Shown here in pieces: positions 16,725 through 25,471 of a DNA stretch of 44,623 nucleotides. The translations under genes and the position numbers were made by a program. The stretch covers positions 1 through 44,623 of the forward strand of contig CAYZXK010000195.1 in NCBI GenBank assembly GCA_964482395.1, read 5' to 3'. The notes under the pieces were generated by a model. The model was not told the origin of the DNA. It worked only from the letters and a program-made list of their open reading frames with translations, and did no database searches. This DNA is from CAYZXK01 sp964482395. Its GTDB lineage: Bacteria > Planctomycetota > Phycisphaerae > UBA1845 > Fen-1342. The first letter of the stretch is position 1, and each line of letters begins with the position of its first letter.

Positions 16725-17862
16725 CGCTTTCCAGTCGCGGCTGGGCCGCGGCTGCACCGTGATCGCCCGGGCCCCGGGCCGAGTCAATTTGATCGGCGAG
16801 CACACGGACTACAACGAGGGGTTCGTCCTGCCGATGGCCATCCAGCCCGGCCTTTGGGTCGCTGCGGCCGGTCGCGAGGACGGCCTCCTGCGGGCCATCT
16901 CGCTGAATCTGCGAAGCGAGCAGACTTGGCCTATCGACGACTGGCAGCCCCAAGGAATGCCGGGCTGGACCAGCTATGTGGCCGGGGTGGCCAAGCTGCT
17001 GCGCCAGCGCGGGGTGCAGCTCCGCGGCTGCGACCTCCTCATCGACAGTGAACTGACAGTCGGCGGCGGCCTGTCCAGCTCCGCCGCCCTGGAGATCGCG
17101 ACCGGGTTGGCACTCACCGCGCTGGCCGGAGTGAGCCTGGACCCGGTCGAGCTGGCCGATCTGTGCCGACGGGCCGAACATGAATTCGCCGGCGTACACT
17201 GCGGCATCATGGACCAGTACGCCTGTTTGCTGGCCCGGGCCGGTCACGCCCTGCTGCTGGATTGTCGCAGCCGGCGCTGGCAGCACATTCCCCTCAAGCT
17301 CAAGCAACACGCCATCCTGATCGTGGACACCGGCGTGCGGCACGAGCTGGCCACCAGCGAGTATGCCATGCGTCAGGAACAGTGCCGCCGGGCCGTCGAG
17401 CACTTCCAGCGCACTGATCCGAGCGTCCAAGCCCTGCGCGATCTCGACCTCCACACCGTGCTGGCCCAGGCCCCGGAAATGGACCCCGTAATCGCCGCCC
17501 GGGCCCGGCACGTGGTCTCCGAAAACCAGCGAACCCAGGCTGCGGCCCAAGCCCTTTGCCAGGGCGACCTGGCCGAACTCGGCCGACTGATGAACGACTC
17601 GCATGACTCGCTGCGGGACGATTATGAGGTCTCCTGCCCGCAGCTCGATCGTTTGGTGGAGATCCTGCGAGCCGTGCCCGGGGTGCGGGGTGCGAGAATG
17701 ACCGGCGGCGGATTCGGAGGCTGCGTGGTCGCGGTGGCCGAGCGGGCCAGTCTGGGGCCGGCTCAGGCCGCGATCCGCCGGCAATACCGGCCCCCAGAAT
17801 CGCACGAAGCAACCGTGACTGTGACCGAGGCAGGTCCCGGCGCGACGATCGAATCCCCCTGA
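16690..17862 (+). CDS. galK: Galactokinase
   Basis: GalK phosphorylates alpha-D-galactose at C1 with ATP, the first committed step of the Leloir pathway, in the cytoplasm. The 390-residue protein has the full GHMP kinase set: the galactokinase signature PGRVNLIGEHTDYNEGFVLP (residues 29-48), ATP-binding GGGLSSSAALE (about 125-135), CGIMDQYACLLA with the catalytic-region Asp, and MTGGGFGGCVV (337-347) near the end. Length is normal. It begins inside the last codons of the preceding membrane-protein gene (35-base overlap). No galT, galE or mutarotase is adjacent. Identification is firm; the exact start codon is less so. Confidence 0.95.
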   Translation: MRRPRPLQRLRDAFQSRLGRGCTVIARAPGRVNLIGEHTDYNEGFVLPMAIQPGLWVAAAGREDGLLRAISLNLRSEQTWPIDDWQPQGMPGWTSYVAGVAKLLRQRGVQLRGCDLLIDSELTVGGGLSSSAALEIATGLALTALAGVSLDPVELADLCRRAEHEFAGVHCGIMDQYACLLARAGHALLLDCRSRRWQHIPLKLKQHAILIVDTGVRHELATSEYAMRQEQCRRAVEHFQRTDPSVQALRDLDLHTVLAQAPEMDPVIAARARHVVSENQRTQAAAQALCQGDLAELGRLMNDSHDSLRDDYEVSCPQLDRLVEILRAVPGVRGARMTGGGFGGCVVAVAERASLGPAQAAIRRQYRPPESHEATVTVTEAGPGATIESP

Positions 17863-17966
17863 GCGATATCCTCGGCTCCTATCCCACAAATCAGGCAGGT
17901 TTTCGGACCGCGTGTCTTTATGATCCGGCTTTGTGTACCCGCCGGTTCAGCACCCCGACCACCACC

Positions 17967-18704
17967 TCAGGGCAAAGGCGTATCTTCGTCCACGACCTCC
18001 GCGTCCTCGGGAATCTTCAGCCGGAAGCGATCCGGGTCGATCGGCACGTCGATCTTGATCTCGCTGTAGGTCATGGTGGTGATCGGCTTCCCTTCCGCGT
18101 CCAGCCCCACCAGCTTCACCAGAAACCCGGTTTCCTGGTCAAAGTAGATCTGCTGCCTCATGGACTTGTCCGGAGTTGCCTGCTGGGGCGGCAGCTTGGG
18201 CGTGGCCTCGATCACGTACACCTTGCGACCGTCCACCGTGTCTTCCGGAAGCAGCTTGAGGTCGTTGACCTTGCGCAGTTGCTCCAGTCGGGCCTTGGGC
18301 TCGCCGGTCAGGTAAGGCTCGACTTTGGTCTTGAAAACCTGCTTCTTCCCAAACGCCTCATACAGGGTCTGGGCGGTCTCTCCGTCGCTCACCATCGTCA
18401 TCTGTTGCTCGATGACGCGTTCTTCCTCGCCCACCTTGTGAGTCATTTTGGATTTCAGCTCCAGGCGGCTGCGCAGCCTGTCGCCGTCTTTGATGAATTC
18501 GTAGGTGCCCGAACCGGTACTCTCCCGGTTCTCGCCCATTAACAATATTCGGTTGACCAGGGCGACCTTGGCCGAGATGGACCTGTGCTTGTTCCAGGCC
18601 TCGGCGATTTTCTTCTCTACCGTCTCCAGGTCGTCCCCGCCCAGGGCCGCCGCGGCCTGTCCGAGGACCAGCCCCGCCAACCAGACCCATCGTGTTAGCG
18701 TCAT
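17967..18704 (-). CDS. Secreted LolA-like protein of unknown function
   Basis: The 245-residue protein has a signal peptide (MTLTRWVWLAGLVLGQAAAALG). The mature part is a series of amphipathic beta strands, including SISAKVALVNRILLMG, GSGTYEFIKDGDRLRSRLEL, KVYVIEATPKLP and QQIYFDQETGFLVKLVGLD. This is the layout of LolA-like and related DUF1571-type half-barrels: 'DQETGFLVK' resembles the conserved 'D..tglp.k' strand. Two ATGs six bases apart are possible; the inner one at 18704 is chosen because AGGAG lies seven bases before it but only one base before the outer one. It is convergent with galK. Role inferred only from the fold. Confidence 0.6.
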   Translation of the reverse strand: MTLTRWVWLAGLVLGQAAAALGGDDLETVEKKIAEAWNKHRSISAKVALVNRILLMGENRESTGSGTYEFIKDGDRLRSRLELKSKMTHKVGEEERVIEQQMTMVSDGETAQTLYEAFGKKQVFKTKVEPYLTGEPKARLEQLRKVNDLKLLPEDTVDGRKVYVIEATPKLPPQQATPDKSMRQQIYFDQETGFLVKLVGLDAEGKPITTMTYSEIKIDVPIDPDRFRLKIPEDAEVVDEDTPLP

Positions 18705-18850
18705 GTGCATGCTCCTGTACTTCCATCAGCTTGACACGCGCGAGCTTGCCCGCTGACCGGGCTGCGGTCATTCTACCCGACGGCGGGGCCTGGTGACAGC
18801 CGCCGGAACGCGTTCCGCAGGTTACCGTAGCTGCCATTTGGAGAGACGCC

Positions 18851-19873
18851 TTGTTACGCGGGCTGCGACGCTGGGTGACCGGTTGGGCCACGGACGCCGG
18901 GATGTGGATGGCGCCCCAGCTCTCCGCAGCGGCCGTGGATCGGATCGGGCATTGGATTGGCCGGTGCGGGGGGCACTTGCCGCTGCTGGTCGGCGCGGTA
19001 GCCGACAACATGCGTGCGGCGGGAGTCTATTCGCCGGCTGCCGTGCGCGATTACTTTGTGCAGGTAGGCATTCACCTGGCCGGGGCTTTGCACGCTTTGC
19101 GATCGGCCGGCGCCCGGTCAGCACACGATCGCGGCTTCGAGCTGGCCGAGCTGGCCCGAGCCCGGATCGAGCTTGACGCATCGGTCGGCCGGCTGGGGGA
19201 AGTAGCCGCGACCGGCGGAGTCATCCTGGTCGGCCCGCACATTGCCAACTACCTGCTCGGCTTGGCCCGATTGAACCAGGAGATTCCGCTGACGGTTTAC
19301 CTGCGTCACTCCAAGGACCCGCGGCGGCAGGAAGCCAAACGCCGCTGGTGTCGGGCCGCAGGGGTGGAATGGATTTGCGAACCGCCGGATGTCGGCTCGG
19401 CACTCGGGCGGCTCGGCCCAATGGCCGCCGCGCTGCGCAACAACCGGGCTCTGTTCATTACGCCGGATCTTCCGCAGAAACGCGGCCAGGGCGTGCCAGT
19501 GGATCTGTTTGGCCGCCGCATCTGCTTGCCGGCCGGTCCGGCCTGGCTGGCCCTGCGGACCAGGGCACCGATGTACCTGTTGCTGGCCGAGGTCCGCGAT
19601 CAGGGCCAGCGTCTGATTGTCCATGGCCCGTTTGAGCACCTTGGAGCTTCGTCCGGTCGAGCGGAGCGTCGCACTGAGGTCCAACGCCGGATGCAGTGGT
19701 TCGCTGCCAAGCTGGAGCGCTTTCTGCGGGAGCAGACTCCGCTGTGGTACCTGTGGGGTGACAAGCGCTGGACGCGCCTGTTCCATGGCGACCGTCGATA
19801 CGTTTCGCTGCCCCGGCCCGACCGCAGCCCGGCTCGGCCCGCGGCGGTTGCGTACGCCCATTACCCGCACTGA
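18851..19873 (+). CDS. LpxL/HtrB-like lipid A acyltransferase family protein
   Basis: The 340-residue protein resembles the bacterial lipid A biosynthesis acyltransferase family (PF03279), which adds secondary acyl chains to lipid A at the inner membrane. Matching segments are GGVILVGPHIANYLLG (active-site histidine region, His130), RNNRALFITPDLPQKRGQGV, PVDLFGRRICLPAGPAWLAL and TPLWYLWGDKRW near the end, like the usual P.qw.W.H.R. The HxxxxD/E motif is incomplete: HIANYLLG has no acidic residue four after the His, so substrate or activity may differ. TTG 18851 is chosen because GGAGAG lies a few bases upstream. It leads a three-gene unit with the CPBP protease and a small membrane protein. 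Confidence 0.72.
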   Translation: MLRGLRRWVTGWATDAGMWMAPQLSAAAVDRIGHWIGRCGGHLPLLVGAVADNMRAAGVYSPAAVRDYFVQVGIHLAGALHALRSAGARSAHDRGFELAELARARIELDASVGRLGEVAATGGVILVGPHIANYLLGLARLNQEIPLTVYLRHSKDPRRQEAKRRWCRAAGVEWICEPPDVGSALGRLGPMAAALRNNRALFITPDLPQKRGQGVPVDLFGRRICLPAGPAWLALRTRAPMYLLLAEVRDQGQRLIVHGPFEHLGASSGRAERRTEVQRRMQWFAAKLERFLREQTPLWYLWGDKRWTRLFHGDRRYVSLPRPDRSPARPAAVAYAHYPH

Positions 19874-19877
19874 CCCG

Positions 19878-20672
19878 ATGCTCGCGCTGCTGCTATTGGT
19901 ACTGCTGGTAGCGATCATGTGGTCCACGCAGACCATCCTGCTCTGGGCCACGGGCCGGCCGCTGCGCCTGCGGATCAGCCTCGCCGGCCTGCCGCGACCT
20001 CTGAAGTTGCTAAGCCGGACGATCAATGGGTGCGCGCTGGCGGCCATCCTTCTGACGTTCCCCATCTTGCGCGGCGTATCGCCGGTGGACTACTATGGGG
20101 GCTTGTTCCCAGGCCTGACGCGGCCGCGAGAGATGCTTCACGGGGCCGCTGCGGCAACCCTGTATCTGGCATTGGTCTATCTGGCCTGGACCGTCACCGA
20201 CAACGTTCGTTTCCAGATACGTCACTCGTGGGGACGCCTGATTCGGCGACTGGCCGGGGTGCCGCCGACCGCGTTGCTGATCGCGACTTTCGAGGAACTG
20301 TTGTTCCGCGGTATGCTCTTGAGCGACCTTCTGCGATCCTTCACCCCGGCGATCGCGGTCGGGGTGGGCGCGGCCGCGTTTGCCGCGGCCCACTACCTCC
20401 GCCCGGTCAAGCGCTACTGGACCTTTCCCGGACACCTCGCCTTGGGTGTGCTCCTGTGCCTGAGCTTCCTCTGGACGCGGGCCCTGTGGCTGCCGATCGG
20501 CCTGCATGCCGGCGGCGTGCTGGTCCTCATGGCGGTCCGGCCATTCATCCGCTATACCGGCCCGGCCTGGCTGGCCGGAGCCAGCATCTTCCCCTATGCC
20601 GGCCTGGTCGGCGTTCTCGCTTTGGGGCTGCTTACGCTCAACATGTGGCTTTCATTCGGTGGTGCGGCATGA
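19878..20672 (+). CDS. CPBP family intramembrane metalloprotease/glutamic protease
   Basis: The 264-residue, highly hydrophobic protein carries the CPBP motifs EELLFR (Glu139-Glu140...Arg144), AAAHYL (His172) and GLHAGGVL (His210). About seven membrane helices are visible, the first being MLALLLLVLLVAIMW. Start ATG 19878 lies four bases after the stop of the acyltransferase, and its stop overlaps the start of the next gene (ATGA). The three genes are therefore almost certainly one translationally coupled operon. CPBP proteins process prenylated or small membrane substrates in other systems; the target here is unknown, and the neighbourhood suggests an envelope role. Confidence 0.82.
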   Translation: MLALLLLVLLVAIMWSTQTILLWATGRPLRLRISLAGLPRPLKLLSRTINGCALAAILLTFPILRGVSPVDYYGGLFPGLTRPREMLHGAAAATLYLALVYLAWTVTDNVRFQIRHSWGRLIRRLAGVPPTALLIATFEELLFRGMLLSDLLRSFTPAIAVGVGAAAFAAAHYLRPVKRYWTFPGHLALGVLLCLSFLWTRALWLPIGLHAGGVLVLMAVRPFIRYTGPAWLAGASIFPYAGLVGVLALGLLTLNMWLSFGGAA

Positions 20673-21097
20673 ACACCCAGACGTGCTCGGCAAACGTCGC
20701 GGTCGTGTGCGACCGGCACGGCGGCGATGCGGCGGCGGTGCAAACCTACCTGCAACAGCAACAGCTCCAGGCGGAATGGTACGAGCCGGGCGACAGCGAC
20801 GACCTCGATCGAGCGGTCCGCGAAGGCCGCCTCCGGCGAGTCATCTTCGCCCGACTGGACCACTTCCTGACTGCCCTGTGGAGCCGGAGCCTCACCGCGC
20901 AGGCTTGGCTGACCGTCAGCCCGCAAATGGATTTCGCCTGCGGCGTCCCCGCCGAGGATCGAGCCTGGGCTGCCGCGATCCTGAGAAGCTGGGTGCGCTG
21001 GCAACGCGGCCATAGGCGCCGACAGACCGTGAGCGGGCTCATACTGAGCGCAATCGCGCTGGCCGCCGCGTTTATATTGCTGGCCTTGGAAAGATAG
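20669..21097 (+). CDS. Small membrane-anchored protein with a serine-recombinase-like N-terminal fold (non-catalytic)
   Basis: This 142-residue product starts in an ATGA overlap with the CPBP gene. Residues 8-65 (NVAVVCDRHGG... then DLDRAVREGRLRRVIFARLD) recall the resolvase N-terminal pattern of a first beta strand, 'l..a.r.g.id.vvv.rldR', but the catalytic Ser of the first strand is absent (Cys-Asp-Arg instead) and there is no DNA-binding domain. The C-terminus is a single transmembrane helix (VSGLILSAIALAAAFILLALE). It is thus probably a tail-anchored protein with a Rossmann-like head. Resemblance to resolvases is weak and could be fold coincidence. Function unknown; operon context suggests the envelope. 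Confidence 0.55.
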   Translation: MNTQTCSANVAVVCDRHGGDAAAVQTYLQQQQLQAEWYEPGDSDDLDRAVREGRLRRVIFARLDHFLTALWSRSLTAQAWLTVSPQMDFACGVPAEDRAWAAAILRSWVRWQRGHRRRQTVSGLILSAIALAAAFILLALER

Positions 21098-21142
21098 CCG
21101 CTTTCTGTCAGACCGGACGTGCGGCGTCGGCCCGCACCGGCG

Positions 21143-22258
21143 TCACCACGGGTCGGCCACGTGACAGAGCTGTCCGGTCCGGGCGATGTAGTCCTGGTGA
21201 TACTCCTCGGCCGGCCAGAAAGTCTTGGCCGCCTCGACCCGAGTGACGATCGGACTGGCCCCGTAGCGCCGGCTGGTCGTCAGTTCCCGGATGAACGACT
21301 CGGCCTCCTGCTTTTGCCGCTGGGTGGTGTACCAGATGCCGGACCGGTACTGGGTGCCCACATCCGGCCCCTGCCGATCGAGCTGGGTAGGGTCGTGCAT
21401 CTTGAAGAAGGCTTCCAACAGCCGGCGGTAGGTCAGCCGACGAGGATCGAAAATCACCTTCACCGTCTCCGCGTGCCCGGTCGTGCCGCTGCGGACTTGC
21501 TGATAGGTCGGATTCTCCACGTGCCCCTGCATGTATCCGCTGACCGCGTCCAGCACGCCCGGCCCCTGTTTGAAGTAGTGCTGAACGCCCCAGAAGCACC
21601 CGCCGGCAAAGTAGGCCACCTCGGTTTCCACCGGCCGGCTCTCAGCCGGCAGAGCCGCATCCTGGGAGTAAAACTTCAGCGCCGCTGAGTTCAGGCAGTA
21701 GCGCTGGCCGGTGGGCCGGGGACCGTCATCGAAAACGTGCCCCAGGTGCGCCCCACAGCGAGCACAGCGGATTTCAGTGCGGACCATCCCATGACTGCGA
21801 TCGGTCCGCCGCTCAAGGTGATCCGGGTCGATCTCACGATAGAAGCTCGGCCAGCCGGTCCCGGACTTGAACTTGTGTTGGCTGGCGAACAGCGGCAGCC
21901 CGCAAACCACGCAGCAGTAGGTGCCCTCCTGCTGATTGTCCAGCAGACTGCCGCAGAAAGCCGGCTCCGTATCGGCCTGCTGCGTGACGCGGTACGCTTC
22001 CGCCGACAGCTTGCTGGCGAGCCTGGCCACTTCCTCCGACGGAAGTGGAGTGACATCGTAACCGGACTTCGAGTACCTGATCTTCATCTGTGGTTCGACT
22101 CCTGTAGCTGCTCGGGAAACGGTCGGCCTCGGCTCCCCCGGCTCAGCGCTCTCGCTCGGCTGCGCTCCGGCCGGATCGACCCCGCCGACGCGCACCAGCA
22201 AGAGTAGCGCGATGATCCGCCGCAGAACCGCCCTCGGGCTTGTGAGTGCCTGGGACAT
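21143..22258 (-). CDS. Bifunctional peptide methionine sulfoxide reductase, MsrB-MsrA fusion with signal peptide
   Basis: The protein (371 residues) repairs both R- and S-forms of oxidised methionine. A signal peptide (VLRRIIALLLLVRVGGV...AGAQ) suggests export. MsrB occupies about residues 60-200: zinc cysteines CVVC (116-119) and CARC (165-168), GTGWPSF (133-139) and catalytic Cys188 in RYCLNS. MsrA occupies about 212-370: GGCFWG with catalytic Cys221, then SGYMQGHVENPTYQQV and YHQDYI. MsrB before MsrA is the less common fusion order. A TATAAT on the minus strand lies just seven bases before ATG 22258, which would make a leaderless message. The alternative ATG at 22087 (AGGAG 11 bases upstream) would give a cytoplasmic form starting MKIRYSKSGY. 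Confidence 0.92.
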   Translation of the reverse strand: MSQALTSPRAVLRRIIALLLLVRVGGVDPAGAQPSESAEPGEPRPTVSRAATGVEPQMKIRYSKSGYDVTPLPSEEVARLASKLSAEAYRVTQQADTEPAFCGSLLDNQQEGTYCCVVCGLPLFASQHKFKSGTGWPSFYREIDPDHLERRTDRSHGMVRTEIRCARCGAHLGHVFDDGPRPTGQRYCLNSAALKFYSQDAALPAESRPVETEVAYFAGGCFWGVQHYFKQGPGVLDAVSGYMQGHVENPTYQQVRSGTTGHAETVKVIFDPRRLTYRRLLEAFFKMHDPTQLDRQGPDVGTQYRSGIWYTTQRQKQEAESFIRELTTSRRYGASPIVTRVEAAKTFWPAEEYHQDYIARTGQLCHVADPW

Positions 22259-22265
22259 TTACAGG

Positions 22266-22271
22266 ATTATA
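22266..22271 (-). promoter_or_regulatory. Perfect -10 box immediately before the msrB-msrA start (possible leaderless promoter)
   Basis: The minus strand reads TATAAT ending seven bases before ATG 22258, so transcription would begin at or next to the start codon. No good -35 hexamer is visible at 16-18 bases (GGCGTT at 17). Either the message is leaderless or translation starts further in, at 22087. Confidence 0.35.
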
Positions 22272-22338
22272 GACCCCCGCCGCCCCGCAACGCCCACCGT
22301 CCCTCGAGTCAGGGTTCAAGCCGGACGATCAGCGAGTC

Positions 22339-25323
22339 CTAGCAGGCAGCCCAGCCGCAGGCCGGATTCGAGCACCGGCTGCAACCTTCCTGCAAAGCCA
22401 GTACCTCGCCGCACTCCGGACAGCGCAGCTTGTAGAGTCCGGCCAAGCTCCCACCCGGTTGCGGGTTGACCAGCAGATCCGACAGTTGCGAAGCCATCAA
22501 GCTACGTTTCTCGGCCCGGCTTATGCTCCAGGCAGTCTCCGTTTCCTGTGCCAGGTCGGCAGCCACGCCCGACCGCTGGTCAACCTCGTACGAGTCGACG
22601 ACCGCGACCGCAGTCTCTTGGAAATCATGGCCGTTGCCACCGCCGTTGCCGTTGCCGCCCTCGACGTGCAGCGCCTTCGGTGGCTGGGCCTGGTCCTCCC
22701 GCAGGGCGGACTGACCCGCGCGGATCTCCAACTGGTCGGCCGCGGCTGCCGGCCGGACATGACCGACCGCCTGGCGGCGACCGCCGTTCCCGCCTGGACC
22801 GGACGGCTTCGGACTGGGGGCCGGATTCGGCTGGCGGGGCGTACAGACCGGACTGTCCAGCTCGGACAGGTCGATCTCGCCCAGCAACAACTGGCGAAGT
22901 CCGAAACGCTCCTTGGCCCGGGCGTACTTCTTGAGAGCGCAAGCCAAGCCGTCGGCCAGAGAGGTGATCCGACCCGAGCGTGTAGGAATCTGAAGGGAGG
23001 AACCGATCCCTTCGAGCTGCTTGATGACCAGATGCAGGCTGCCGCCGGACCGCAGCCAGAGCGAAATCAGCCGGCAAATCGCTTCCAGGTCGCTGGTGGC
23101 CACGTCGCCGCCTTTGCCGAGCTGAGCGAAGACTTCCAGCTCCCGGTTAAATCGCGGATCGACCGTGATCTTCACGTGCATGTTGCCAAACGGCGTCATT
23201 TGCCGGATGCGCAGCCCGCTCACGATCTCGGGCAGGTCCATGGGCTCGATGTAAGGTGGATGGTCGCTCGGAACCGTTACCGCCGGGCTGCTCGGAACGT
23301 CCGTCGGCTGCGGATCCGCCGGTGGGTCACGGTCGCAGTCGGCGTTCCGCGCGGTCTGTTCAGGGGGATCGCACTGGCCGGCCGTCCAATCTTCATCTCC
23401 TTTGAGCGACATCGGCTGGCAGGCTCGACACTGATCGCGGTAGACCGTGACCCCTTTGCAGTCCAACTGATAAGCCAGGCGGTAGATTCGATCCACGTCC
23501 TGGCGAGTGGCCTGAGCCGGAAAGTTGATGGTCTTGCTGATCGAGGCGTCGCAATGCCGCTGGAAGGCGGCCTGCATCTGTATGTGCCACTCCGGGGCGA
23601 TGTCCCGGGCGCATACGAACACCCGCTTCACGTCCGCCGGCACCTCCGGAATGTTGGCCAGCGTGCCCTCCCGGGCCACCCGGTCGATCAGCTCTTCGCT
23701 ATAGAAACCGCGCCGCAGGGCGACCTGCCGAAAAACCTCATTGACCTCGATCAGCGGACGGTCTCCTTCGAGCTGGCCGCGCAGCACGTTCCGGACGAAC
23801 GCCAGGGAGTACAGCGGCTCGATCCCACCCGAGCAGTCCGCGATGATGCTGATGGTCCCGGTCGGCGCGACCGTCGTGACCGCCGCGTTGCGCATCAGCC
23901 GATTATGCCGGGTGTGCCAGACGCTACCCGTCCAATTGGGGAAGCATCCGCGCTGCCGGGCCAGCTCCTCGCTGCACTGATGGGCCTGCTCGTTGACGAA
24001 CTTCATGAACCGTTCGCCCCAGGCGATCCCCTCCTCACTGTTGTAGGCCACCCCCAACTTGAACAGCGCGTCGGCAAAACCCATCACGCCCAGCCCGATC
24101 TTGCGGTTATCTCGGCACATCCGCTCGATCTCCGGCAGGGGGTAGTTGTTAGCATCGATCACGTCGTCCAAAAAACGGGTCGCCACCCGGGTCGCCTCCG
24201 CCAGAGCTGCCCAGTCTACTTCCGCCTCCGGCTGGCAGGCGTTGCGGACAAAATGCCCCAGATTCAGGCTGCCGAGGTTGCACGCCTCGTATGGCAACAG
24301 CGGCTGCTCCCCGCAGGGATTAGTGGCTTCGATCCGGCCCAGCAGGGGCGTAGGGTTGTCCCGGTTGATCCGATCAATAAAAACCACCCCCGGCTCGCCG
24401 GTCTGCCAGGCATTCTCGACGATGATGTTCCAGATATCGCCCTTGGTATAAACCTTTCCGCGCAGCTCCTCCGGAAGCGGGCCGGTCATACGCGGAGTCT
24501 GAAAATAGGTCGCCCGGCTGGTCGGCGGAACCGGCTCTACGCATTCCACCTCCGGCAGGTCCCGAATGGTGTACTTCCATATCTCAACGTTACGCGGAAA
24601 TACGTAGGCCCGGCCGTTCCGCGGGTTGCGCACCACGTGTGGCGAGTCCGGATCCGCCAAGAACTCCTCCATCCATGAGTCGGTAACTTTGACCGATATG
24701 TTATAATTCGTAAACTGATTGAGGTCCTGTTTCGCATGCAAAAACTTCAGGATATCGGGGTGATGAATGTACATCATCCCCATGTTTGCCCCACGTCGGA
24801 ATGCGCCCTGCTGGATGGCGTTGGTGGCTTCACTGAAGGCCCGCCAGAAGCTTATCGGCCCACTGGTCGTGCCGCCGCTGGACTTGATGAAGTCTCCGGT
24901 GGGGCGCAGCTCGTCGAATGCGAACCCGGTGCCGCCCCCGGCCTTCTGGATTAGGGCCGTGTGCTTGATACTGTTGAAAATATCCACGATCGAGTCGCGG
25001 ACTGGCAGCACGAAGCAAGCCGAGAGCATGCCCATCTCGCGGCCGGCGTTCATCAGGGTTGGCGAGTTGGGCATGAATGCACCGCTGCTCATCAGGCGGT
25101 AGAAGCGGCCTTCCCACTTTCGGCGTTGGTCCTCGGAAACGCCGTAACCGATTTCGGATTCGGCTACCACTCTGGCCACTCGCCGAAACAGGTCAGCGGG
25201 CGTCTCCAGCAACCTTCCGGACTCATCTTTCTTTAAGTAACGAGCTTCCAGTACCTTGCGAGCGTTTTCGGTCAAAGACAGCCCATCCATGGGGTTCTCG
25301 GAGCTTGGTGCTGCGGAGTTCAT
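22339..25323 (-). CDS. nrdJ: Adenosylcobalamin-dependent (class II) ribonucleoside-diphosphate reductase
   Basis: NrdJ reduces ribonucleotides to deoxyribonucleotides using a B12-derived thiyl radical. The 994-residue protein shows LTENARKVLEARYL at the N-terminus, SPTLMNAGREMGMLSACFVL with the first redox Cys, KAGGGTGFAFDELRPTG (the AdoCbl-RNR glycine loop), NPCGEQPLLPYEACNLGSLN with the radical-site Cys, APTGTISIIADCSGGIEP, and YRLAYQLDCKGVTVYRD. After a linker, a long C-terminal extension ends in a zinc-ribbon-like tail, CPECGEVLALQEGCSRCSNP, ending GWAAC, typical of the large bacterial NrdJ type. GGAG precedes ATG 25323 by about nine bases. The promoter and NrdR boxes are listed separately. 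No class I nrdAB is seen in the window. Confidence 0.96.
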   Translation of the reverse strand: MNSAAPSSENPMDGLSLTENARKVLEARYLKKDESGRLLETPADLFRRVARVVAESEIGYGVSEDQRRKWEGRFYRLMSSGAFMPNSPTLMNAGREMGMLSACFVLPVRDSIVDIFNSIKHTALIQKAGGGTGFAFDELRPTGDFIKSSGGTTSGPISFWRAFSEATNAIQQGAFRRGANMGMMYIHHPDILKFLHAKQDLNQFTNYNISVKVTDSWMEEFLADPDSPHVVRNPRNGRAYVFPRNVEIWKYTIRDLPEVECVEPVPPTSRATYFQTPRMTGPLPEELRGKVYTKGDIWNIIVENAWQTGEPGVVFIDRINRDNPTPLLGRIEATNPCGEQPLLPYEACNLGSLNLGHFVRNACQPEAEVDWAALAEATRVATRFLDDVIDANNYPLPEIERMCRDNRKIGLGVMGFADALFKLGVAYNSEEGIAWGERFMKFVNEQAHQCSEELARQRGCFPNWTGSVWHTRHNRLMRNAAVTTVAPTGTISIIADCSGGIEPLYSLAFVRNVLRGQLEGDRPLIEVNEVFRQVALRRGFYSEELIDRVAREGTLANIPEVPADVKRVFVCARDIAPEWHIQMQAAFQRHCDASISKTINFPAQATRQDVDRIYRLAYQLDCKGVTVYRDQCRACQPMSLKGDEDWTAGQCDPPEQTARNADCDRDPPADPQPTDVPSSPAVTVPSDHPPYIEPMDLPEIVSGLRIRQMTPFGNMHVKITVDPRFNRELEVFAQLGKGGDVATSDLEAICRLISLWLRSGGSLHLVIKQLEGIGSSLQIPTRSGRITSLADGLACALKKYARAKERFGLRQLLLGEIDLSELDSPVCTPRQPNPAPSPKPSGPGGNGGRRQAVGHVRPAAAADQLEIRAGQSALREDQAQPPKALHVEGGNGNGGGNGHDFQETAVAVVDSYEVDQRSGVAADLAQETETAWSISRAEKRSLMASQLSDLLVNPQPGGSLAGLYKLRCPECGEVLALQEGCSRCSNPACGWAAC

Positions 25324-25424
25324 TTCTGGAACTCCTGCTTTCTGGGTTTTTTGCTATTGATTGGATCCGTTACGACCCATTGAGTAGCGGGCATCGTCCG
25401 CCATCGACTTGGGCCGGGTGACGG

Positions 25425-25471
25425 GCCCCACATTTAGGGGGCAACCTTTAGTATACCCCAAGATGTTGGGG
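25425..25471 (-). promoter_or_regulatory. Tandem NrdR boxes controlling nrdJ
   Basis: Two 16-base palindrome-like sites, GCCCCACATTTAGGGG (25425-25440) and CCCCAAGATGTTGGGG (25456-25471), lie with starts exactly 31 bp apart and a 15-bp gap. The known NrdR box core is CwAnATnTwG. The second site matches every fixed position and the first matches all but one (a C for w). NrdR boxes typically occur as such pairs about three helical turns apart in front of ribonucleotide reductase genes. The second box fills the -35/-10 spacer of the nrdJ promoter and the first covers the transcription start region, so binding would repress. Confidence 0.75.

Noticed and set aside
20669..21097. Calling the 142-residue gene a transposon resolvase
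   Set aside because: The catalytic Ser and DNA-binding domain are absent, it is membrane-anchored and coupled to an envelope operon; only the fold resemblance was kept.
22459..24678. Long plus-strand frame opposite nrdJ
   Set aside because: Low-complexity-like translation without domains; nrdJ on the other strand is unambiguous.
25324..25424. Possible cobalamin riboswitch in the nrdJ leader
   Set aside because: The leader is about 120 bases and no B12-box-like sequence or fold was recognised; NrdR boxes explain the control region.
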